From the NCBI GenBank assembly GCA_025617745.1, contig CM046855.1, positions 15,717,880 to 15,781,879 of the forward strand: 64,000 nt of DNA, written 5' to 3'. The translations under genes were made by a program, and so were the position numbers. The stretch is from Heliocidaris erythrogramma. Lineage: Eukaryota > Echinodermata > Echinoidea > Camarodonta > Echinometridae. The stretch's first letter is position 1. Every line of letters starts with the position of its first letter. Positions 11,875-24,567 of this stretch are shown piece after piece. The notes under the pieces are model-generated. The model was not told the origin of the DNA and searched no databases. It saw nothing but the letters and a program-made list of their open reading frames with translations.

Positions 11875-13659
11875 CTTCAATCAAAAGAAATCACAATCAT
11901 AAGTGCTTTTCCTTGTCAACTGGACAAGTTTTCAGGAGAACATAAGCACAAAAGTAATCCATTTATTATCCACAGCAATGCAGTCAATCATACATGCAGG
12001 TACATATGAATGAATCTCTCTACACAATGATTTCTGTCTCTGCTCAAAGTGCATCTAGTCCAATATTGGGCTACAGCAAATAATTTGTACTTGCAAAATG
12101 TACATGTGTACAAAGGATAGCCATAAATCTCCATATAGCATTTTATCATTCGACTACATTTGACTGATCTGATAAAAAGTTAGTCTTCTTGCAGAACATT
12201 TTTGCAACTTCATAGCACACATTTCATTTTAGTCCGTTGAAATTATGGACGTGTTGATAATTTGCAGTTTGCAGGTCATTTTATAAAACCACTTGAAGAG
12301 TAAAGAGTATGTTCTTTATAGTGGCATACTTGTGGAATACTAAAGGGTATACAGCTGGAAAAGATGTACAACATTCAAAAGTACAGCATATTGTGTGAGA
12401 TAGACTACTTGAAGACTCATCCTCATGCTACCGTAAGAGGATGAGCATGTCTGTTTGTGTACTCTGCACTGGTCTCAAGCACAATGGTCAACAAACCAAT
12501 CAAAATACATGTACGGTAATGTTAAGAAATGAGAAGCATTAATGGAGTCAGTCCATTTTAGGAGGGGGTACTTCAACCCAATTATATACCGATTTTTGTT
12601 AGACCTTTTTTCAAGCACCATTCGAGAAGAAATTATCTACATCTAAAATATTACAAAGAATAAATAATGTGGAAACAAATGAATCAAGATGTCTGATCTA
12701 CGATATGAATTTTACACATGACTGCATACAAGTGTGTGTTGGTTCTTTGCAGGTATCAATCAGAAAGTTATTTTAAGACTCAACTTTGGATAAAACAAGA
12801 GATAATTTATAGGTAGACCAGTGCTAATAACCAAACCAACCCAATCTACACATATGAGCCATGTTACAAATATAATCTCATTTCAAATTTCAGAATTAAG
12901 AATTGTATAAATAAAAAAACTTTCATTTGAAAGATTTTTATGATTGATCTGTTCTCAAAATTGAAATCAATATAACTACATGTAGTGTACTACTTTATAT
13001 TTGTCTGACAAAAAACAATGCAGTTAAAGTGCACTCCTTCACCATTTTCACCTGGGTGCACCCCCATTTATTGATTAACTGTCACCCCCTATAGAGCTTT
13101 CCTAAAAAGTGCTAACTGGGGGAGTGTAAGGGTGTCAAAATCAATTTCACTTGCCCGTACTAAAACAGCAACTATCATTATAACTCTAATTAAAGGACGC
13201 AGCACAACAGAAGTGAAGTTGCAAAAATGTAAATAGAATATCATGTAGACATAATATTCTGTATAACATGTCAGTAAAAATCATGATTTACTATAAAAAA
13301 AACTTCTTTGATTTATTGAAAATCTATCTCATTTCATAAACAATAATATTAACATTTCGCTCTTTTTGAGAGGCAAACAATATGGTGGTGTAGTATGCAT
13401 CACACTGCACATGTTTGTCTAAATTTCAATATGATCTTTGACATGAATAAAGGTCAAATCCACATCCAAAATGATGCATGTATTGGAATTTAACAAACAA
13501 CATCTATGCTGTAACACATGCATTTATTAGACTTTGAAGAAAAATTATTTTCAGGAAGCAGTGTTTCTGTGAAAGCTATCCACCATTTCACCCCCTTTTT
13601 GACAGCTAGAGTAATTATGATGACTTCCATAAACCTACATGAACATCCATATAGCTCAC
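11875..13659. other. Intron of the CH-domain gene
   Basis: Lies between two in-phase exons of the minus-strand gene. AT-rich; nothing else recognised. Confidence 0.45.
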
Positions 13660-13884
13660 CTCGCATTCTTGTAATTCCCACTCCCCTCTGACAGTGTACT
13701 TGACTGGCAGGGGATTCTTAGTCTTGGTGTACAGACCACGCTGTGCAGGAACAAATCCATTCTCCCTGGACTTCTCATAGACCTTTTCCGATTTTGCAGT
13801 CCAGGATTTAATCGGCTGAGGCTTCAACTGCCTCGGTCCTCCTCCAGAGGACGTTGACCCCAGGTGTCCTTTGATGACCATCAT
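13660..13884 (-). CDS. CH-domain gene, first coding exon (partial gene)
   Basis: 75 codons from ATG ATG GTC to the donor GAG/GTGAGC, phase 0. The peptide is basic and Pro/Ser/Gly-rich (MMVIKGHLGSTSSGGG, then KPQPIKSWTAKSEK and FVPAQRGLYTKTKNPLP). No recognised domain. A possible acceptor (TTTTATTCATGTGAG) lies just upstream of the ATG, which would make this a second exon after a non-coding leader. It joins in phase with the exon at 11758-11874. The gene is not identified; it could be a ciliary or cytoskeletal protein, but that is only inferred from the CH domain downstream. Confidence 0.6.
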
Positions 13885-14348
13885 GGCAGCTGGTTTCCAC
13901 GGCGATTCAACTCACATGAATAAAACATTGACACTTCATCATAGTCATCAATGTCTACATAGCATCGAGGATACAATAATGGCACTCTTTTATATTAGGA
14001 CGATAAGCCGTCTGGCATTTAATTCTCTTCCAGTCAATTGCCACTTAACAGCTGCACTTAAATTCTATTTCAGTGATCCTCTCATGTAATATGTATTTCA
14101 TACATGTGCAATTTATAAGCTAAGTCCAAATGGCAATATTGATAGATAGTTCATAAATATTTAAAAAGCTGTCTGGCTACTGAACGTGCCTTGCTCGTAT
14201 GCCAAGAATTACATGCCTGGATCAATATCTCATTATGATAAAAGAAGAACACTTCCTTATTTGTGTCAGAATATAGTGCATTATCTATTTGTTAGATGTG
14301 GTCCAGAATGGTGTCCTCCCACAGTCCATGCTGTAAGGAAATGATGTT

Positions 14349-14411
14349 TCACTCTGTAAATGTGGTTTGCAATTTCATCATCAGAGGCTCTTGAATCAAC
14401 TTTTCATCAAC
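14349..14411 (-). CDS. Candidate terminal exon
   Basis: A strong acceptor with a long pyrimidine tract (TTTTTTTTCTACTTCCAG) is followed by VDEKLIQEPLMMKLQTTFTE and TGA. It could be the last exon of a gene lying to the right on the minus strand (perhaps including 17972-18026), or an untranslated exon of the CH gene. All phases hit a stop soon. Confidence 0.3.
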   Translation of the reverse strand, partial: VDEKLIQEPLMMKLQTTFTE

Positions 14412-15194
14412 CTGGAAGTAGAAAAAAAATAGAAAAGAGAAAATTTTCATCAACAATATCTCATACTAGCAGGTTGGAGCAACAATAAATTTTCACTAGT
14501 CAAATTTATTTAGATTAAACTTTAAAGCTTTTAAATCCATGTTTGTTGTCACAACCAGAGCATGAATATTATCTCATTGAAGCTCATCAAAAACCACCTT
14601 ACCAAACCAAATATTTAGAATAAAATGCAATGGGATAGGGGTCTCTATGAAAATTACTGAATTGAGATAATGATCAAAAAAGATAAATAGACTTTACCCC
14701 CCCCCCCCTCCAAAAAAAAAAAAATCAGTAGTAATTCCATTCACATTGTATTTTGTATTCAGGCCTGCTGTATTGTCATCAATTCAAAAGATGTAAAAGG
14801 CATGTAAAAGTATATACCCTATACACAGACAATTTAAACAACAAATCAGATCCCCAGCATTGCCTCTAATACTCCCTTTTGAAATCATAGTAGTTCGATT
14901 GAGCTAATTCTAACCCAGGGGATAAAAAACTGGAACAGAAAGTGTCTGTGTTGTGAATGTGATAAAAGAGATTGTATTCTTAGTAGAATTGCCTTTTAAT
15001 ACAGACTCTGATGAATTGCTATGGTCTTTCTCACCTCATTGTTATTTGCTATTCATTGCTATCCCTTTTTCAGAAAACCCAAGGGACCATTTCAGATGAA
15101 CTGAATGGAATAGCAACACATAAAGACACAAATGGAAGTAGCTGTATACCTACAAATGTACAAAACTGCAATTCAAAATGGATGGCTTAAGTCA

Positions 15195-16178
15195 GTCGCG
15201 GCTCTACACTGCAATTAACTGCCCAAAAGCTTCGCTCCTTTCTGCCTAATTTGCATAAAATAAACAATTTGTTTACGTAAAACCGCTACCGAGGAGTCTC
15301 ATCTAAATTGTGAAATCTCGCCCTAGAAACAACCAAATGAAATGAACTAAACGTCAAATTCCAGAATAAGAGTTGCTCTAACCCATAATTAGTATCACTC
15401 GTAGTCAAATCATTTTTTTTAATTTGTGAAAACTTGGAGAAATGAGGAGCCATATTTTTTTTTTTAAAGTCTAAAAATGTATCATTATTTTTCACATTTG
15501 CTCTCATTGCGCAAGATCAAAACTTTCACATATGAAAACTCAATATATTGAGGGGATCCTCGAAATATCTTATCATAATCATCCGTCGAACGGTGATGTC
15601 GGGAAAAAATCGAAAGCAATGCATTCATGAACCCTCTACCGTTCTTCGTGTGAGTCCCACGTATAGCGGTGCATGCAGGATGGTTTCAACTCGAGTGTAT
15701 GCTAAACAGGGGGCGTGTCTTGTCAGTGATTGTTACTGAAAAATTTGCTCTCAGCCAATCAGATTGCAAGGATTTCAGTATTTTTCAGGTTAAGTCTTCG
15801 ATTTTTGATGGCAGTTTTACACAAAACTACTAACTGCGCAAACTTGAAACTGCCCAGGGAGTGAGACTGGAGTTTAAAGTTTAGCAATATGTTATTTGTT
15901 TGCATATTCATTTCGTCCCAGACTTGTGTCGGGGGAAAAAAACAAAACCTCTTTTCTCTGAAACAGAGAAATACTCGTATCTAAAAAAATACTCAACTGT
16001 TTTCTGGAATCTACTCTGGAATTTTCATGATATTTAAGGCCCGAATGAGGGAGATACGAGAATGTGAATTTTCGAGGATTTCTGCTCCTCGCTCAGCGGA
16101 GGGCTTCGATAGCCGTTAGGAATTCAAAAGTTTTGACGACTTTACAAAGAAGCTAATTGGGGTGTAGAGCCGCGCCTG
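15195..16178. mobile_element. 984-bp TIR element with 6-bp AAGTCA target duplication
   Basis: Ends GTCGCGGCTCTACAC and GTGTAGAGCCGCGCCTG are inverted; the direct repeat AAGTCA flanks at 15189-15194 and 16179-16184. The interior carries a degenerate relative of the CTGGGGAGCGTTTC MITE family near 15716-15790. No transposase frame seen. Confidence 0.75.
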
Positions 16179-16695
16179 AAGTCAAGTGAATATAAGTTTT
16201 GCGCATGCATGTTACAATGTACATGTACATGTCAATGTTGAGAAAATGCATGGAATTTGAGGAATGGACATGTCACTCTCAAGAATTGCTCTCTATATAA
16301 ACTTTAAAAGTTTACAGCAGTATCATTTTGTTTTGCCAAATTATTAATGTAATGAACTTTTGATTAAGATCTACATCTTTTAAGCTCATCTCTCTTTAAG
16401 ATAATGCACTGGTACTCTATCTTACGACAGATGACTCACTTCAGAATAATTTACATGCACATGTATAATCAAATATATACAAGTACAATGACATGCAATG
16501 TCAAAGCCGGGGTAATAATATGATTGCAGGGCCCTCAGGGAGAACAGTATATAATACTGATGAGGCTACCCTGGGTAAACAAGACATGTTATTATTATTA
16601 TTATTATTATTATAATGTCAGGGTAAAAGTATTCTCTTACTGCCAGACTGATTATAGAAAAAACTAGATGACTCTTCGACCACGCGCGGTCGAAA

Positions 16696-17255
16696 TTTAT
16701 GCCTCCGCCATCACCAAATTGGAAATGTATGGCATACATGTACACTCTAAAAAGGATTGGTCCAACAAAATTACAAATCTTTTCACTTAAAAAGCACAGG
16801 AGACAGAAAATTTATTTCATTTCATTTCCATCCCGTACAAATAAAAAACTTACCATTGATGACTTACAATCATCAAATACACCAAGGAAATAGATATTTT
16901 ATATAATGACCTCTATGACCTTTGAACTTTGACCTTGAGACCCTAAAATCTAATCCGTTAATCGTCCCTCCCATATGCATACATGGGCCAAGTTAGAAGC
17001 TGATCCGTCAAACAGTTCTGAAGTTATTGCGAGAACGAACCATTTTTATGTACATACTGTAATGACCTCTGTGACCTTTGACCTTGAGACCCCAAAATCT
17101 AATCAGTTCATCGTCCCTCCCATATGCATACATGGGCCAAGTTACAAACTGATCCAAAAAAAACGGTTTGGAAGTTATCGCGAGAATGAAAAGGGGATGG
17201 ACGACCCAAAAACATAATGCTTCCGGCACCACCTACGGTGGGCGGAGGCATAAAA
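16696..17255. mobile_element. Element with TTTATGCCTCCGCC inverted ends and internal 155-bp repeats
   Basis: TTTATGCCTCCGCC at 16696 and GGCGGAGGCATAAA at 17241 are inverted. Two internal units share TGACCTTTGACCTTGAGAC and CCCATATGCATACATGGGCC about 155 bp apart. No coding capacity. Confidence 0.7.
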
Positions 17256-17971
17256 ACAGTAAAGCAAAATTATATAGAGCTTGATGATACAGACAGATTA
17301 TTTGTCATATGGCACCTGATCACACAAACATTAGACTTTTACATGTAGTATAACCTACATTTGTATGACAACAAAGATATGTGGACAATATCAAGCCATA
17401 TGTAAAGAAGTCTCAACTGCCTCCATGCAGTTGCCATGGCAACAATGACACTGGAATATCCAAAGTCAACATTTAGGCTACGCAAGAGCAAAACCCAATT
17501 AAATTTTCAAACGATGATGTCCGGGAATAAAAAAAAACAGACATGTAATAATAAAGCCTTTATTGGACCTTAAAGTACTACTTTGGACCATGGGAAAACA
17601 AGGAGCTTGCATTAATGAGTCTCACTATACACTTCACAAGTTCACATGTACATGTATAAATAAAATTCCCCTGAACAAACTTACAAGTAAACAACAAAAA
17701 AATAAGATTGGAAGAAGAGAAAATATAGAAAATCAAAATACATTGAAGAGGTGTCCCATATTCTATAAAAATCCAAGATCCATGCTCAGAAAATCCTATC
17801 AGAAATAAATACTTTAATTGTCTAAATTTTAACTTCAAAACTTTCATCCATATGACATGTACACTTAATGCCCAAGAAAAGGAAAATTCCCTCACGCAAC
17901 AAAGAAATAATTTGAATGAAATTGAGAACACAAGAGTTAAACTGAAGAACAGACTTTAGTTTGAAAGCTAC
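17256..17971. other. No gene recognised
   Basis: The 117-codon minus frame at 17578-17931 is hydrophobic and AT-driven, without splice sites or family signature. Confidence 0.4.
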
Positions 17972-18026
17972 CTGTCCACCAGACAACATTCCTCTCATCA
18001 TGGGCTTTACTCTTAGACTCTATTAT
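17972..18026 (-). CDS. Candidate small internal exon
   Basis: Acceptor CAAATCTACTTCAG and donor ACAG/GTAGCT flank 55 nt that read IIESKSKAHDERNVVWWTG. The composition is protein-like, and two flanking splice sites around an open frame favour a real exon. No family recognised and no phase-compatible neighbour was found, so it is unassigned. Confidence 0.35.
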
Positions 18027-18231
18027 CTGAAGTAGATTTGTACTCCTAATACCAAACAATATCACCTCTTTGCCAAAAAGCTATGAACACAACATGCTTT
18101 TATTACTTTTTTTTTTACTTCTTAAATTTGTTTTGGAAACAGAGAGCCTGGTCAGCAGCTACCCAACACTAATGAAGAACGTAACAGTTACTGTGGTGAA
18201 GAGTGATGATGATAGAATGACAAATGAAAAC

Positions 18232-18885
18232 TTAAAGGGAAATTAACCTCAGCGTATGAATTAGCTTATTTTGAATGGTGTAGTATATGCCTCTTATTTG
18301 ATACATGCAATTTCATGTAAAAACACAGGATATAGATATAAATCACTATTTTCCAGCCAAGTTATCGTCTGCTAGCAATAATAAGGGGGCTGCCATTACT
18401 TTATGTGTACACGAACATATTTTTCATCCCAAGTAAAATTTCCTTCATCGTTAACTTGTAATTGATTTTTAGAGGACAAATATATATTAGATAAAGTCAC
18501 ATATTCTGAAATGTAAGTTTAGTTTTATATATTTTTTAAAAGGTCTTAATTTGTTCATAAAAAATATACTTCATAAAAAATATACGTCAAGGACGGAGAA
18601 TTGACGTCAAGGACGGAGACAATCGTAACAATACCAAAACAAAGCGAGGAATCTGCTTTACAGGATGGCTATTAGAACTCATGGGTCGTCAATTATCTAG
18701 GCCCATGGCCAATAACAATCGTAATACAATCAGAACAAAGCGACGTATCTGTTGTAAAGGTAGGCTATTATCAATGCATATGGTACCTAATGATCCGTGT
18801 CATGCACAAAATGGCAGCCTCCATGGAAAGACGTAGCAGACAATAGGTGCATCTAGAATATCACGTGGGGTTAATTGTCCTTTAA
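18232..18885. mobile_element. TTAA-bounded TIR element
   Basis: Begins TTAAAGGGAAATTAACC and ends GGGTTAATTGTCCTTTAA. Internal short direct repeats of GACGTCAAGGACGGAGA occur near 18588-18619. It shares the GTTATCGTCTGCTAGCAATA stretch with the larger elements at 47726 and 56004, so it is a diverged family member. Confidence 0.7.
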
Positions 18886-19088
18886 GGATTCTTGTTTTTT
18901 CTCCCTCTCTTTCTCCATTTCCCCTCAAATAACACTTTATGTTTCAATGTACTATGAACAGGGTGACAAACCATATATATCTTTGCACAGGTTGATTAAA
19001 GGAAGAGTCAAGTTCTTTTCTTTATTATACAACTCTGTATTCTGTCGAATTTAATCTGGGTTTAGACAGCTGGACAGATGGGTTTCCA

Positions 19089-19335
19089 GGGGGTCGGGCT
19101 AACCTGGCACTAGGGCAAACTCGGCATCGCACAGGGGTTAGGTTCCAAGTGTTGAAGTGCAATCTACACAACTAATTATAGAATTTGACCTCTTGAAATT
19201 TTCAACAGTAAATCTTTAGTACTTAATGAAAAAGTTGACACAAGTATTTGCTATCGATTTGGCTTTCTTGGATAACCCGGCCACGATTTCCCGAGTCCGA
19301 GTTGGCTCTAGTACCAAGTTAGCCCGGATCCGGTT
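19089..19335. mobile_element. Element with GGGTCGGGCTAAC inverted ends
   Basis: GGTCGGGCTAACCTGGCACT and its inverted partner (AGTACCAAGTTAGCCCGG) bound about 250 bp. The same ends occur at 20604-20660 and 21708-21775, so this is a dispersed family. Confidence 0.55.
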
Positions 19336-20603
19336 TCCAATGACTGATCTTGCAATCATGGTACATGTATTTTCAGTTATCATTTGTTTTAAATTGAATT
19401 TGCTGACAGAAAAATTGTCACATCCCACACACGTTTCCCCTCAAGCAATTCCCCTATCAGTAAATCAGTTTCTGATGCTTATACAGACCTAAATCAAACC
19501 CTTACAGAATTTAGAAACTTTGACATCCAGTGAAAACAAATTGACCCCCCCTCCCCCTCCCCCCCCCAAAAAAAAATATATATATAAATTTGCTGTACAT
19601 GTGTAGGTACTCACCTTTGCTGCAAATGTTAGCATTGGCAGCTTTAATGTATAAAACCATATCATTAAAATCATACCCACTCTTTACAAATTCAAAAGCA
19701 TATATTTCCAAAATATCAGCCAAGGTAAATAATTGCAGCTCGCGCAGACATGCACTTAAGCAGGTCTTTAGCTTGTTGTTATTGTTGTTTTTGTTGTTAG
19801 TCTGTTCTTGCTCTCTCGTTATATGATTCTGATACCTTACCCGGTGTGTGAGGTAAAGACTTTCCTTGGCCTTTGTTATTGGCGTAGTGCAAGTTTAGGG
19901 AGGATTAGTCTGTGTTTGTTACTCCTTATTTGTTATTTATTTGACATTAGAACTGGGTAAGACAAAAACAATTTTGGTAGGGGGTTTAGTGTTAACTTAG
20001 GAGTTACTGATGTATAATGTGTCCTATATCTTGTTATAAGTATAGTCTGTCGGCTGCCATATTTTAATTGCAACATCAAGACTTTGTATGCGCATCATCT
20101 GCTCACCTTTTTCTTTTTTTTTCCTTCTTTTTTTCCTTTTTTCCTTTTCTTTTTTTTTCCTCTCTAAAATTTCTGTTTGTTAAATTAGTGGTATGTATGT
20201 ATACGTGTACATGTATACGCATTCAAACCGATGACATCGAACCAAGAGAACAATGGGTCATCGGTAGTAATTCAATAGGTCATCGGTTGTCAACAATTGG
20301 TGAGGTTTATTCCGTCAATGAATTTTGTGACGCAATTCAATAGTGGAGTCATCGGTTGAAATTCGAACAATAGAAAACATAGATGCGTGTATACACATAA
20401 ACACACCCACACACACAATGACTATAATTTGCTGAAACATAATGATAAAGAAAAAATACATTCTATAAAAGAAATGTATATATGCATAATTTTCTATTTC
20501 ATTTTTAATTTTTTCTCCTTCTAGTTCTTAAATATCTTCCAGTGCCTTTTACAATACCCATAACTTATTTGATACAAACTACTAAACTTAGGCAGTTACC
20601 ATG

Positions 20604-21775
20604 GGGTCGGGCTAACTCGGCACTATGGGAAAAGTGTGGCCGAGTTAGCCCGGAGGATTCAATCATTAAATACCCGGACCCTGAATTACCTGAAAAAGGA
20701 GCTCTAAACTGATTATTCAGTCAAATTGGTAAGTTGAACCGATACCTTAAATAGTAGAGCCTAGGCCTAACCAATTCAATAATAATAGATCTAGATATAT
20801 CGTTACTGTTTTCACGAAGTGACGGTTGAGCGTGCAACTAAAAGAAAGTTAGTTTTGAATAAATCGCTTTCAAAGTTTTAAAGCATAATCTCATCCTCTT
20901 TACTGTATGAAGGTTGAATAAATTTTATATCCTGGGGTAGACCACATTTCAATGTTTAGTTCTATGTTTAATTATTTGCATATTTTTTATATTTTGGGGG
21001 AAAATGAGCTGTAAACATACCGTCATTTCGTGAAAATTCAAGGACGCGCTTATGACTTTTTTTCACGAAGCGACGGCTTTCAGCCGCGCATGTGTAAAAC
21101 ATGTGGGACTTGATGGCCGGGCATTTAAGCGTTATCGCGCGTAAACACAAATTCAAATCAACAACGCGCTGGGTTTTTTTTTTCACGAAGTGACGTGTCT
21201 CAGCCGCGCACGTAAAACAAACGGGACGGCTGTAAGCCTTCACATCGTGAAAACAGAAAATCCTTTTACTAGGTATTTTCTTGTTGACGTTATCGCCATT
21301 ATTATGATCTGAAACTTTGTGATGTTCAAGATGTTAGTGAATGATGTCCAAAAATGCAAAAAACTCAAATTTGAAAAAATTTGCGATTTTCCTCACTCCC
21401 GTCACTTCGTGAAAACAGTAACGATATATGAAGAAAATCTAATTATTGCGATTTTTCCAACTATGCGTCGGCGTGTAGTCGGTTTGCAAAGTAGAGTGAT
21501 ACAACGGTTTCTGTAGACCTGTGAAGAGCTAACGAACGAGAGACAGACCTAATATGTCACTTTAATATGATATTAGCTCAAGAAAATTGCAAGATTATCT
21601 TCAAAGTAAGTATTTCATACAATGCTATCAAAAGAATGGTTAAAAAAGTGTATTCTTAGCTAGTATTTAGGAATGAAAAGGAAGCCTTTTCATGATCGAT
21701 TCAACCTCTCCGGGCTAACTCGGCCTCGCATTTCCGGTAGGGCCGACTTCGCCCTAGTGCCAAGTTAGCAAGGAT
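20604..21775. mobile_element. Composite of GGCTAACTCGGC-type ends around a 635-bp TIR element
   Basis: Outer ends GGGGTCGGGCTAACTCGGCA and CCCTAGTGCCAAGTTAGCA are inverted and enclose the element at 20795-21429. A nested insertion is the simplest explanation. Confidence 0.5.
20795..21429. mobile_element. 635-bp TIR element with perfect 31-bp ends
   Basis: The ends, ATATATCGTTACTGTTTTCA in their outer part, are perfect inverted copies over 31 bp and continue into the TCACGAAGTGACGG motif. The TCACGAAGYGACG motif recurs twice inside, next to CAGCCGCGCA, giving sub-repeats. No transposase. Confidence 0.85.
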
Positions 21776-22253
21776 TCGTTACTATCCATTTTCACTTTTC
21801 ATTAGTTGATAAATAGAGAAATCCCTGTCATGTTTTAAAAGTCGTTAAAAATGTTTAAAATCAAGTTCCAGAAATTTGCTTCATCATGAAGTTTATATAC
21901 GCACGTTATCTATAAATTAACCACACGTGTGAGTGCAAGCGTGTGCACGCATATCTGTCAGCCACACAACGAAATACTAAAAACAACAATAACAATAATG
22001 ATGATAACAACAACAATAAAACAATACCAATGATAACAAAACGAAACGCAGCTGAAACTGCAACTGCATGACACAAGCATCGGGCACCTGCTTTTTTCCA
22101 GACCGTTCGGTAAGGCGTGCCCCGACAGCGACCACCGGCGAGAGCGAACCTCGGCCTCCGGATGATGTTTTGGGGGCGCTCACAATTACAATCTTTCATA
22201 TTTTTACCAAATAATGTGTCATAGTCAAACATTTATTGAAAATAAGAACTTAC

Positions 22254-22460
22254 CTCTTCAGCTAAGGATATTTCAGCTTAAAATCGGGCAAATCTGTTAC
22301 AGCATTCCTTTCTTTTCTGTCTCGATAAACAACAATCACTTCTCCGTCCTGTATGCGTTGATCGAATATATACACACACCCGATTCTCTGATATACCGCG
22401 TACCGTAAAACGGGTGAAACCAGGGAAGTACAGTGGCGTCGCGTTACGACGACCACTTTT
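22254..22460 (-). other. Candidate non-coding first exon (5' UTR) with strong donor
   Basis: On the minus strand GCTGAAGAG/GTAAGT is a strong donor ending at 22254. All three frames upstream of it contain stops close to the junction, so the exon would be untranslated. The surrounding 22.08-22.65 kb is richer in CpG than its neighbours, as expected of a promoter. It could be the leader of the minus-strand CH gene, whose ATG lies 8.4 kb downstream. The upstream boundary given is approximate. Confidence 0.3.
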
Positions 22461-22833
22461 CAAAACACGCTTTCAATGCGGTGTTGGGCGTGCTGGCGCT
22501 GTGGTAAAAAGAACGAACGCCACACATTGTACAGAACAAAGAATGGCGTCACTATCAAAGCTGCTTATTCGGCGCCACAATCGAACTTCGATGTGTTATA
22601 GAGGTTATGCACTAAGAAGTTACGTACATGTTGTTGTTGTTGATTAGTGTTATGGCAATCGGTCAATTTTGACTATTATTACCAACAATTTTTTTTTAAA
22701 TTTATTTTTTTTGAACAGACCGACATCATTGAAAATAATACAATTGACGTCTCTTTTTTGGTAGTTTATAATCTTTTTTTAAATGTAGACCCTATGATAA
22801 ACCCCTTTAATATACCTTAAAGAAAAGTGAAAA

Positions 22834-23492
22834 CAGGGGCGTCGCTAGAACATTTTGAAAGAGGGGGGGGGGTGTGACACCCAAATTTGAGACAAATTTT
22901 TTAGGGTATGACACCCAACTTTTCCTACAAAAAAATCGAGACCCCCAAATAATAATAACCCAAAATCGCAGATGTAGAGACCTTGATCATACGGGCCCAT
23001 TTTCACAAGGGTGGGGGGGGGGGGGTGGGGAGCGGTGACGCATTTTGCCTGAATATCAATTTTTTTTTGTGAGCGAAATTGTAGTGAAAATGTACAGAAG
23101 TTAATATGGGGGATATTCTGACGAAGGGGGACGCCTTTTGCTCGAATATGAACTTTTACTTTCCAGTGTTTTTGCTTGCTTGCGAGAAAAAAATGTGGCC
23201 AGTTTTTACTTCGTTTTTTCCCTTCCCCTTTCCTTTCCTTCATTTCTTTCTTATTTTGTTTTCATATCCTTTCCCTTTTCTTTATTTTTTTTCATTTTCC
23301 CCTTTTCCTTTCACTTTTCTCCTATTGCTTTTCTCTTTCTTCTTCCCTCTCCATTCCCGCCACTTTTTTTTCTTTTGCCGAAAGAGGTGGCGCATTTGCC
23401 GACAGCAATTTTTAGTGAAGGGGGTGGGGGGGGGGGTGAGGGCTGTGACACCCCAACCGAATCCCCCCCCCCCCCCCAGCTACGCCGCTGAG
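22834..23492. mobile_element. Repeat with GGGCGTCGCTAG/CTACGCCGC ends and long G/C runs
   Basis: Bounded by AGGGGCGTCGCTAG and AGCTACGCCGCTGA in inverted sense, with four G or C runs of 9-17 bases and a 200-base pyrimidine tract in which long but meaningless frames appear. A similar TAGCTACGCCAC end is seen at 26508-26521. Confidence 0.5.
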
Positions 23493-24567
23493 TGAAAAGA
23501 TAATTCCCTGACATGATTCCATTCTATTTTCTTTCTTTTGGAAAAGAAACTATGTTAATGGACAAACCTCTTTGGATTTTCATATAAAAATAAATTAACG
23601 TGAATGTTTTTCCGAGGTTCTCTTTATAATTGTGCAAGTTCTTTTTTCCCATTTCAACCATGTGCACTTTGGCCATATATTCCCTTTTTATTACTCACGA
23701 TTCTCTCCCATTCCCTTCGATATCTGTATCAAAACTATGCGAGCAGGTTATTTACCATCTAGTTCCCCGCTAGGCAGCGATATTTCTCAACAATATTGCC
23801 TTACTTAGATTGAAGAATTGCTTTTTTATATTATAATATTGCATCATTATTAGAAAATCTGATATTTTATTCATATTCAGAAGTATGCTTAACGCAGCAT
23901 CATGACTTATATCTCGATATACATGCATTAAGAAGTATAATGGAGTCATCTTTGTGGGGGTTTTCCATATTAATTAATATTCCCTAGTTTGTATATGCGC
24001 ACTATTATTATACGCATAATTATACAAGCCTGCTTAAATATTGTTTTCTTTGCCCTTTTTTGATACAATCTTGTCTTTGAACATTATTTTGCTTTTTTTA
24101 AAGCTTCCTTCAAATTTCGGGTTGCTTGAACGATAAAATGAGTCTTTCGTATGTTTAAATGAAGCAGGCAAATTATTCTAAAGGGAATTAAATTTGTTTA
24201 GGGCTCGTGAATAATAGAGTAGATTTTGCATAGGATGTTCATATTTTGGGGAAGTGAAAATCATTAACAGATAGTGCTTAAAAAGAATCAAAACTAGCAT
24301 CTATGGTAAATAACACATCCCTCTCTCATCTCTATTTCTACTCTTCTTCTCCCTTCATCTCTCTACACCTATTTTCTTATCATTCGCAGCTATATTTAAA
24401 CATTCAAAAATGCATTTTATGATGTACAAACTATCTGAAACGCTCAAGCACTTGAAAAAGCTGAAAATGAATGCAAGTTGAGTCATTGTTAAAGTCACGT
24501 GCACACCAGTATCTTTTATTATTTTATAGAATTGAAGATTAACGAGATCATATTGAATTGGTACGTA
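23493..24567. other. No gene recognised
   Basis: AT-rich intergenic DNA with no supported frame. Confidence 0.4.

Noticed and set aside
15074-15190. Plus-strand acceptor CCCTTTTTCAG followed by an open 38-codon stretch
   Set aside because: No compatible upstream exon or family match; length is within chance for this composition.
23106-23495. Overlapping 117- to 132-codon frames on both strands
   Set aside because: Produced by a pyrimidine tract and G/C runs inside a repeat; Phe/Leu/Ser/Pro-only composition.
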